Assembly: GCA_951799425.1 (NCBI GenBank)
Contig: OX637396.1
Coordinates: 35,890,701 to 35,954,700, forward strand
Reading direction: 5' to 3'
Length of the DNA stretch: 64,000 nucleotides
Source: Ilex aquifolium
Lineage: Eukaryota > Streptophyta > Magnoliopsida > Aquifoliales > Aquifoliaceae
This document shows positions 56,266-64,000 of the stretch, one piece after another (position 1 is the first letter of the stretch; every line of letters starts with the position of its first letter). The position numbers and the translations under genes were made by a program. Under the pieces are notes generated by a model. It was not told the origin of the DNA, made no database searches, and worked only from the letters and a program-made list of their open reading frames with translations.

Positions 56266-57804
56266 CTATCGGGGTGGCGGAGGCGGAAGAGCTCGGTTCA
56301 GGTTATCATTGGCTATAAAACGACGCAGCTGACCTCGCTGGATCAAGAACTCGATTTCCTTCTTCAATTGAATACAGTCATCAGTGTGGTGTCCATGATC
56401 TCGATGATAATCACAGTACTTCGTGGGGTTCCTCTTTGCCGGGTCTGCCTTCATCCTAGGTGGCCATTTTAAAAACTTCTCGTTCTGGACCTCATACAGT
56501 ACTTGTGACACAGCAGCGGTGAGTGGGGTAAACCGCTGAGGCCCATACCTGGGTTGTAGTTCAGGTTGCATGGGACCCAGCCGATCTCTGACATTTCCTC
56601 TCCTCTTTGGCGAGCGGTCTCTGTCCCTCCTTGGGGACCTCTCTCGTCCTTTTTCCTTCCTAGGGCTTCTGTCCCTTCTCTTTTCTTCTTTTTCCTTTTC
56701 CTTTCGTGAAGATGTACCGACCACCTTAGAAAGGAGTGCCTCTTCACCATTTATATATTTCTCTGCCTTGGCTAACACCTCAGCCATACTTGCCTGAGGG
56801 TTTTTTGATATGGAGAACATCAAATCCTTTGATTGCACTCCCAACCCTGCAATGAAAGCAGTTATGGCGAATTTTTCATCCGGGACGTCTACTTTCAATG
56901 TCTCCGAGTTAAATCTTTGGACATAAGTCCTCAGGTTTTCCTGGGGACCCTGCTTCACATTCAGCAGGTGGTAGCTCGGCTTTCTGTGTATCTGGGCTCC
57001 TATGAAATGAGAGACAAAAGCAATGGAGAGTTCTTTAAAGGATGAGATCGAGGCTGGCGGGAGCCTATGAAACCAGTTTAAGGCGGAGCCTTTCAGCGTG
57101 ATAGCAAAAGCTCTGCATCGTACAGGATCCTGGTACCCATGTAGCTCCATCTGGTTCTTGTAAGTGTTGAGATGATCCACGGGATCTTTCGATCCGTCAA
57201 AGACCTCCATTTGAGGCATCCTGAATTTTGGTGGGAGAGGGAAGTGTAGCACCCCCGTGGTGAATGGGGACTCGGTTTGCTGGACCAAAACATCCATTGT
57301 AACCGGGGCCTTACTTTTTACGGCCTCCTTCATATGGCTGAGCTCTTGCTGGAAATCTTTGAAGCGTTGCTCCCAGTGCTGCTCTCTCCTGTCTTGCGGA
57401 TAAGGGAAGAAATCACCTCTCTCACCCCTGTCGTTCCGACTTTGCACTTCGTCGTTAGGGCCATTACCAGGGGGTACGTAGGGGACATATCCCCTGGCCT
57501 GGCTGCCTTCCCCCCCCTCGCTGACCTCTCTATGGGGGTCCCAGTATCGAGGTTCCATATGAGGGGGGTTATTCTGGCCTTCATGGGCCGGTGGTGCCTC
57601 TTGTGGGCGTTGTACGAGCTTTGACAGCTCTTCATTTTCCTTTAGCAAACGTTGGTTGACGAGACGCAGGGCCTCCAACTCGTTATTAATGAGGGAATTC
57701 GCCTCCTGGATGTTCCCGGGTTGCCTGCCGTGGGCAGTTTCCGGCTGATCTTGCATTCGAGGTAGGTTTGTTTGGCTTCTGCTCATATTTCGAGTTATTA
57801 CCAT
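56266..57804 (-). CDS. Tat element Gag
   Basis: 512 aa from ATG at 57804, about 60 bases after the primer-binding site. The N-terminal third is low complexity with a short coiled coil (LVNQRLLKENEELSKLV). A retrotransposon gag core follows (MPQMEVFDGSKDPVDHLNTY, ALNWFHRLPPASI, YVQRFNSE), then a very basic Lys/Arg/Glu/Ser/Asp tract (about residues 365-405) and a C-terminal CDYHRDHGHHTDDC zinc-knuckle-like motif characteristic of Tat gag. It forms the virus-like particle and binds RNA. It ends with TAG at 56266-56268, but the same frame stays open beyond into pol. Confidence 0.93.
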   Translation of the reverse strand: MVITRNMSRSQTNLPRMQDQPETAHGRQPGNIQEANSLINNELEALRLVNQRLLKENEELSKLVQRPQEAPPAHEGQNNPPHMEPRYWDPHREVSEGGEGSQARGYVPYVPPGNGPNDEVQSRNDRGERGDFFPYPQDRREQHWEQRFKDFQQELSHMKEAVKSKAPVTMDVLVQQTESPFTTGVLHFPLPPKFRMPQMEVFDGSKDPVDHLNTYKNQMELHGYQDPVRCRAFAITLKGSALNWFHRLPPASISSFKELSIAFVSHFIGAQIHRKPSYHLLNVKQGPQENLRTYVQRFNSETLKVDVPDEKFAITAFIAGLGVQSKDLMFSISKNPQASMAEVLAKAEKYINGEEALLSKVVGTSSRKEKEKEEKRRDRSPRKEKGRERSPRRDRDRSPKRRGNVRDRLGPMQPELQPRYGPQRFTPLTAAVSQVLYEVQNEKFLKWPPRMKADPAKRNPTKYCDYHRDHGHHTDDCIQLKKEIEFLIQRGQLRRFIANDNLNRALPPPPPR

Positions 57805-57841
57805 CAGTCACTGAGGAATCAGCTTACTTGTAACAGGAACA

Positions 57842-57864
57842 GTCGTTCCCACAGACGGCGCCAA
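57842..57864 (-). other. Primer-binding site
   Basis: Minus strand TGGCGCCGTCTGTGGG starts two to three bases inside the 5' LTR. It has the TGG start expected for pairing to a tRNA 3' CCA end. I do not assign the tRNA. Confidence 0.8.
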
Positions 57865-57866
57865 AC

Positions 57867-58576
57867 TGATGGCGTAAACCTTCGGATACGAGCTAAGGAA
57901 CCAGATTAATTGGCGTGAGCAGTTTGCATGGGGACTAATATGGCATCTGAGCTACAAGGCTCGTGAAGTGGGGAATGACAGCTCTAATTAGTCGTGTGTA
58001 ATGTGTGAAATACAATAGAAATATAGTGGTTCACCGGCTGATGAGCTCGGCTAGTCCACTCTCTAATGGAGGCTCTTGCTCCTGTCTCTTTATTGATGAA
58101 TTGAAGGTGTTACAGGCGAATACTCAGGGAACTAGGGTTTCAGAAAGTCTCCCCCGGCGATGGGGGCTGTCTCTTCCTTTTTATAGCCTCATACTTAACT
58201 CTAATACGGGACTATCCTACATTGAAGGGATCGTGCCCTATCTTTATCCACAATTCCGGAGTTACCTAAATTCCTTATGGCTGGCTTCAAAAGGAGAGAT
58301 CTTTGCCTCCTCCTGTGGGATCCTCCTTAGTTTTAGGAGGAGATCATGGTTAAATACGGGTTTTCTGCCTCGGATTGGATTCTACCTCCTTAATAAGGGT
58401 ATCCAAGTCGTCTTGTTGTTCCCTTAGCATTTCTTCTCTCGCGCCTTCGACTAGGAGCTCTTAGTGCTGACTGGATGAGCTCTGCTCATGGCTAGGGGAG
58501 CTCAGCTTCTTTCGCCTGAGCTCTCGAGCTGAGCTCACTTACTGAGCACGTGCCAGTTTTATTCTGGGTATCATCA
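57867..58576 (-). repeat. 5' LTR of the Tat element
   Basis: 710 bp, same ends as the 3' LTR. The two differences lie at 58082 and 58524. Confidence 0.97.
58178..58185 (-). promoter_or_regulatory. LTR TATA box
   Basis: TATAAAAA on the minus strand inside the 5' LTR, followed 84 bases on by AATAAA (58089-58094), the expected U3-R order for the element promoter and polyadenylation signal. Confidence 0.6.
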
Positions 58577-59529
58577 CTTGCTATTCGAGTTGTAACAATA
58601 ATTTTACTTCCAGGTGCTCCAACTCGAAAAGGAGCACGCAGGAGATCCCATTTTACGTAGTCCAGATTCCAAACATCGTCTAGAACAAGGAGAAATTTTT
58701 TTCCAGAAAGTTTCTCTTTAAGACTTACTTGCGCCGTATCCAAGTCCTTGAAGTCACAACTTCCTTTGGTCGCTGATCCATAAATTTTGTCTGTAATCAC
58801 GAGCACATCAAACTCTTCAGAAACACACACCCATGCTTTCAGATCAAAGAAATCCTCGACTTTCTCATCATTGTAGACAAGTTGAGCAAGAGTGGTCTTG
58901 CCAAGACCGCCCATACCAACTATTGGAATGACGGATGGTTCATCATTACTTGATTCACCGTTGAGCAACAATCCAAGTATTTCTTGTTTATCCTTTTCCC
59001 GACCATAAACATGGGGCTCATCCACCAAGGAAGTAGTCATTCTCTCTGTTCCTGTGTTTGGCCTTACTTCGGAACTGACCCTCAAACCCAGGACATCTGT
59101 TTGTTTTGCAATATCTTCTAATCTAGTAGTGATCTCCTCAATCTTGGGGCCCAACTTGATTTTGAGCGCAATGGATCTAGGGAAACTGCTACAACAAGTA
59201 GGGAGGAAGTTCCGAACCCTGCTTGTGGAAGCCTCAGGCTCCGAATTCACTTCATGTGCCAAAGCTTCAGTCTCAATGTCGTCCACCAGATCATCCACAT
59301 CGTAAGCCAGATCCCTCAGTTCCGCCAGCCACAGTTTCACAATTTCGTCCCTTATTTGCTTAGCCTCAGCATCGTTGAGCACCGCTCTAATTGTGAATAG
59401 CAGTTTGCGCAATTTCGTCAACTGGGTAAGAATCCCCTCGCTGCGAGCAAATTTCAACAGCTCGCTAGAGGCCAATCTGTCAAACAGCACACTTAAGAAC
59501 GCACCCAGAAAAACTTCAATGATAGCCAT
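58577..59529 (-). pseudogene. Second CNL gene, 5' part (coiled coil and first half of NB-ARC)
   Basis: ATG at 59529 and 317 intact codons: coiled coil, P-loop GMGGLGKTT, kinase-2 LLVLDDVW and RNBS-B SKIIVTTR, cut after the IAS that follows TTR. Reading on into the 5' LTR adds 27 foreign residues before a stop at 58492, giving a 345-aa truncated CC-NB protein. Relative to the intact paralogue it has a two-residue insertion (ERM) and a one-residue deletion in the linker. With 41738-44836 it formed one open gene. Confidence 0.95.
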
Positions 59530-61515
59530 TGGTTTGAAGTTGAGGAAATCTGGGAAGGATGGGTTTCTTGTATCTCAAAGCTGGTTAAGGCCTCAAGTCA
59601 AAGTGATGAAAGAAGAAGAAAGGAGTTGTTAGTGGTTTGTGCAAGAGGTCTTGAGTTGGGTCACTGGTTTTTCATATGTTCGAGAGGGACAAAAACATAG
59701 AATAGAAAACGTAGTTGTCTGCATATGTAATAAGAAATCCGTATGTGGTAACTACTTATTTGATATGTAAGTAAAATGGAGTTAATAACAACTTTTTTGC
59801 TAAATTCACGTTAATTTGATTATAAACTGAATTGTACATGTCTTTGATGTTTCTTAACTTCAAAATTTAAATTTTCTACTTTGGATTCCATTCCTCTCCC
59901 ACTTTAGAAAAGTATATGAAAAAAGAATATGTAAAAGCCTTAATTCAACATTTTGCATACTTTTCAAAAAGTTTACAGAGATTGGGGCCTGCATTTTGTC
60001 GTTACTTTTTCTTGAACAATTGGAATCTTTGGATTTTTTTTTATCTTTTTCCCGAAATACTGTAAATAATAACTTAGTTCAATGATAAAGTTACAATTAT
60101 TTGTAATCGAATAGGGAACGTTGGGATCAATCATAAATAATTTCAATTAATTATAACTTCCTTTTAAAATGGTATAACTAGACATTTAAAAATTTTTCTC
60201 ATAATATTTTACGATCGATTGTAATTTTTTGAGTTGTAACTCAGACGCTCAAAAAATTATAAGTTAATCTTAAAATATTAAGGCTTCCAATACCGCGTAT
60301 GCCCAAAAATTCAACATGACAAAGAAAAAGGGGAAGCAGAAAGAGAAAAGAAGAGCCAATGGCATTTTTTTTTTTTTGTGTAGAGACCAAATGGCCAAAC
60401 TGGGCGGCGGACAAGAGGAAGTCGTGGTCCTACGCCGTCCACCACCATGAATGACAGGACCACAGCCCTTGGACATGAACTAGGGTGGCCTTATAAAAAG
60501 AAAAAAAATATATATTTTCATCTCTGTGCAAGTTACATGTTTATCGCTATTGGTTTTTTTCAAAAAAAAGGGATAAATCTCATAAATCGACCCCTTTCGT
60601 TAAGATTAATCAATAAATGATATAAATTCGGTTAAGATTAACTATTAAATGAAATAGAATTTGTTAAGTTTAACCGTTAGTTCGTTTAATTTAATGATTA
60701 ATCTTAACAAAATAGGCAATTGAAATAAATTACATAGTTCATAGGGTGAATTATCATGGGGCAATTTTAAACAAAAGCGATAGTAGATTTACTCAAAAAA
60801 AAACAATAGTATGCACCAAGGGGGCATCCTAGCACGATACACCCTTGATATATGATTACTGAGATTTATCTGTCCCTACTTCAAAATTTAAGAAACAATA
60901 TATTGAAGAAGATAAGTTATTTATGCATCAAAAGGGTGTCCTAGAATAAAGCTATTAAATGATTTGATTAGTCCCAACTCTTCTTGATTTTAGCTATTAT
61001 TTCCAGTTTGAGATTTATTTAGATTAATTGTAATAGTGATATATGAAACTTGTAATAATCATCAATCGTTATATATAAAAAAATAAATAAATTAAACATA
61101 CTAGTTAAGAAAAACTAAAGGAGATCTGAAATTGAATATATATATATATTATTTTTTTAATATGCAACGACATCGTGTGTTACAGTTCCATCTATAATAT
61201 TAGAATCTAATTAATCTACCATATAAGCATTAGAATAAGCACCCAAATATGAAGTCGGCCTTAGGGCTAGGCCTCTACGGTGGCTCCCTGGGACTCTCGA
61301 CTGAAATCAAAGGCCTTCGACTTCAATCCGAGTTTTTTTTTTAGCAAGTTTTTTAACTTACTCGATTCACCAGAGCACAAGTTGGGTTGAAAAACTTGAA
61401 TGGATTGATTTTTCAATCTCAATTCGCTCAATTTTTAACCCTTCAGTAAAAGTTCCTTCATCGAGATATCTAATAATTTGAATCTGTTAATTCTTTAGCT
61501 TAATAAATAAAATTT
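59530..61515. other. Upstream region of the split NLR; no gene
   Basis: Aligns with 21872-22560 and 23214-23760 upstream of the intact NLR, without the MITE found there. 61200-61510 matches 25020-25330. A (TA)n run lies at 61138-61150. No gene seen. Confidence 0.55.
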
Positions 61516-61519
61516 GGAT

Positions 61520-64000
61520 ATAGATTAATTTACTAAAAATGGACCCAGAAGGATTGAAATAGTCCGGATGAGGATCATATCTAAATGGATCTAATTGAAA
61601 TATTCTCCGTTCAATTAGAACCTAATCTATTGATCGTCCAGCCAAGACTAGGTTGAGAAGCCATTATAGGGTCTTTCTTAATTATATCTTTGAAAGGGAT
61701 AAAAGTATAAATAATCCAACTGTATGTCTCAATGAGGTGTACTTATAAATATTTTATGAAAGATGCCATAGAGGTTGTTTGTATGTGGAATGGACAAAAG
61801 AAAAGAGTAGCAAGAAAGGAGTGAATGGGACAGATCTAAATTCTTGAAAAGAAAAAAAAAATTATATTTTGACCCCTTTAACTATATCTTTTATCTTACA
61901 TTATTCCCTCAACTATTACGTTTCTCATATTTCACCTCCAATTGTGAGTGTTGATTACACATTACCACACTCATAAACATTAGAATGTATATATATTGCT
62001 CCATACATGGAAATTTTCCGTACAAACAATGACCAAAGTTTGGTCGGTGTAAAATCAACATAAATAATTGAGGGCTAACATATGAAAGTCAATAGCTAAG
62101 GGAAGGATTAATTTGCTAACTATAAGCTTGGAAGGATTAAAATAGTTCAGATGAGGATCATATCTAAATGGATCTAATTGGGATATTCTTCGCTCAATCA
62201 AAACCTAATCTATTTATTGCCCTACATAGACCAAGTTGAAAAAAACCATTGTAGGGTCTTTCTTAATTATATTTTTGAAAGGGACAAAAACATAAATAAT
62301 TCAATTATCATCATCAATGAGGTGTACTTAAAAATATTTTATGGAAGATGCCATAGAGGTTGTTTGTATGTGGAATGGACAAAAGAAAAGAGTAGCAAGA
62401 AAGGAGTGAATGGGCCAGATGTTAACTAAATTCTTGAAAAAAAATTATATTTTGACTCCTTTAACTATATCTTTTATCTTATATTATCCCCTCAACTAAT
62501 ACGTTTCTCATATTTCACCTCCAATTGTGAGTGTTGATTACACATTACTGACGAGCCCGAAATTGACTGGGCCAAGCCCAATTTAAATGAACCAAGAAAG
62601 CCCGAAGGAAGTTTCAAATCAAGGCTGGGTCAACCCATCTAGAAGGATGTCAAAACACCAAATGAAGCAAGAGACCAGTACCAGGACCAAGGGGGGCGCC
62701 GCCCAAGGCCCCTAGGAGGGCGCCGCCCAAGGTCCCCAAATGGGCGCCGCCCATAGGGTCCCTTAGGGCGCCGCCCATAGGCAGCCCCTTGAGCCCTCCT
62801 TCGTCCTCCTCTGTTGTCTTCCCCTTAGTCCACCTCAGTGCCATGGGAATGACTCCGATGCAAGTCCAAACGAACGTGGCCCACTCCAACTCAAGTCAAG
62901 ACAGGTCAAGACCAGTCCAGGATCTTCCTCCGACTGAATAGGAGCACGAGGGAGAGAATACCGGGATGAAGATTGAGAAGATCAAGTCCTACCAAAATAG
63001 AACTTACCAAAATGGTAGAGTCCTACCATAACTGTACTTACTAAATTATAGTGACCGCCTCACCGCCTCTCCCAACCTATATAATGTAAGTCCTCTCCAT
63101 ATGAAGGACACGCCTTGAAACCCCTAGACTTACCCTCATACACACTGCTCTCTCTCTAGAAGCACTGTAACTCCGATATACACCGTCCGGGGACACATGT
63201 TCATCATCTCCTTGAGACCTCTACACCTTGAGCTCTCTACACACACTACACCTCTCTCCACCGAGAGCTTTGTCTCTCTACACCAAGTATCTCTCCCTCA
63301 ATGCACTGTAACTCTCCGGAGTACCATTATTCATCAATAAAGAACACCAGGCCACCGCTGCCGTTCCCGAGAGTGGACGTAGGTCAACCGGACCGAACCA
63401 CTATAAATATCTGTGTTGATCTATTATTTACTGCTTTGCCATTGATTGTCATTGATTGCTTATTAATTGCTTATTAATCACACCCGTACACATTCTTGAC
63501 TGTTAATCTTGCACGAAGACCGATTTGTGCATCATCAATTACCACACTCATAAACATTAGAATGGATATATATTGCTCCATACATGAAAATTTTCCGTAC
63601 AAACAATGACCAAAGTAATATATGAAAGTCAATGGCTAAGGGAAGGATTAATTTGCTAAGCCTAGAAGGATTAAAATAGTTCGGATGAGGATCATATCTA
63701 AAGGGATCTAATTGGGATATTTTTCGCTCAATTAGAACATAATCTATTGATCGCCCTATTTGGACCAGGTTAAAAAAACCATTATAGGGTATTTCTTGAT
63801 TATATCTTTGAAAGGGACAAAAACATAAATAATTCAATTATCTTCATCAATGTGGTGTACTTATAAATATTTTATGGAAGATGCCATAGAGGTTGTTTGT
63901 ATGTGGAATGGACAAAAGAAAAGAGTACCAAGAGAGGAGTGAATGGGCTAGACTTGGAATGATTAAAATAATTCAGATAAGGATCATATATAAGTGGATC
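61520..64000. repeat. Tandem repeat, unit about 580 bp, second array
   Basis: Copies of the 25.3-26.6 kb unit start at about 61520 and 62100 and (after the solo LTR) 63650, running off the window. The solo LTR at 62549-63537 is inserted within the second unit. Confidence 0.85.
62549..63537 (+). mobile_element. Solo LTR, 989 bp
   Basis: Starts TGACGAGCCCG and ends TTTGTGCATCATCA. Perfect 5-bp duplication ATTAC (62544-62548 and 63538-63542). The neighbouring tandem repeat units give the empty site ('cacattaccacactc'). On the plus strand TATATAA (63079-63085) precedes AATAAA (63336-63341), consistent with U3-R-U5. GGGCGCCGCCCAAGG minisatellite at about 62690-62790. Same family as 2997-3794. Confidence 0.92.

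Larger units (their letters stand above)
44837..58576 (-). mobile_element. Full-length Ty3/gypsy Tat-type LTR retrotransposon in the second CNL
   Basis: 13,740 bp with two 710-bp LTRs, perfect 5-bp target duplication CTTGC (44832-44836 and 58577-58581), primer-binding site beside the right LTR and polypurine tract beside the left, so it is read on the minus strand, the same sense as the NLR. Order: 5' LTR, gag, protease-RT-RNase H-RNase H-integrase, 54-bp satellite, two antisense genes, 3' LTR. The second RNase H and the antisense genes between pol and the 3' LTR place it in the Tat lineage. All catalytic residues checked are present, so it may be autonomous. Confidence 0.96.

Overview
The window is nuclear DNA of a flowering plant, almost certainly a eudicot. 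It carries CC-NB-LRR (CNL) resistance genes, spliced remnants of the sterol biosynthesis gene SMT1, a 5' fragment of a GNOM-type ARF-GEF, an Au-type SINE and several plant transposon families. AT-rich intergenic DNA with GT-AG introns fits this. The species cannot be told from the sequence. Only one host gene looks intact.

Layout. 1-11 kb is repeats: a solo LTR with a 5-bp target duplication, two copies of a GAGC-rich hAT-type MITE inside a 0.8-kb duplication, a foldback MITE with a 9-bp duplication, a GNOM 5' relic and a SINE. 12.3-16.4 kb holds the 3' tail of a dead NLR joined to an SMT1 pseudogene, then a second SMT1 pseudogene. 17.8-21.9 kb is the intact CNL gene, 1366 aa, minus strand. 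24.2 kb has an N-terminal NLR relic, and 25.3-26.6 kb a tandem repeat of about 580 bp. 27.5-35.2 kb is a nest of transposons: a TIR element containing a 6.5-kb Mutator-like element (MULE) with a 9-bp duplication, a decayed MuDR-type transposase and a separate GRF zinc-finger gene, with a hAT-like element carrying a host first exon inserted in one TIR. 35.4-36.6 kb is a LINE relic. 37.2-40.5 kb is a third SMT1 pseudogene. 41.7-59.5 kb is a second CNL gene, split inside its NB-ARC domain by a 13.7-kb Ty3/gypsy element of the Tat type. 61.5-64 kb is the tandem repeat again, interrupted by a second solo LTR.

How it fits together. NLR plus downstream SMT1 pseudogene, with matching flanks, occurs twice (about 12-26 kb and 37-63 kb), so the locus grew by segmental duplication of a mixed NLR/SMT1 unit. 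The second NLR was an open frame until the Tat element landed in it. I see two differences between its 710-bp LTRs, the 5-bp duplication is perfect, and the paralogue gives the empty site. The Tat element looks coding-complete (gag, then protease, RT, two RNase H domains and integrase) and carries two spliced genes on the opposite strand plus a 54-bp satellite. All identifications rest on reading motifs by eye. No database search was run.
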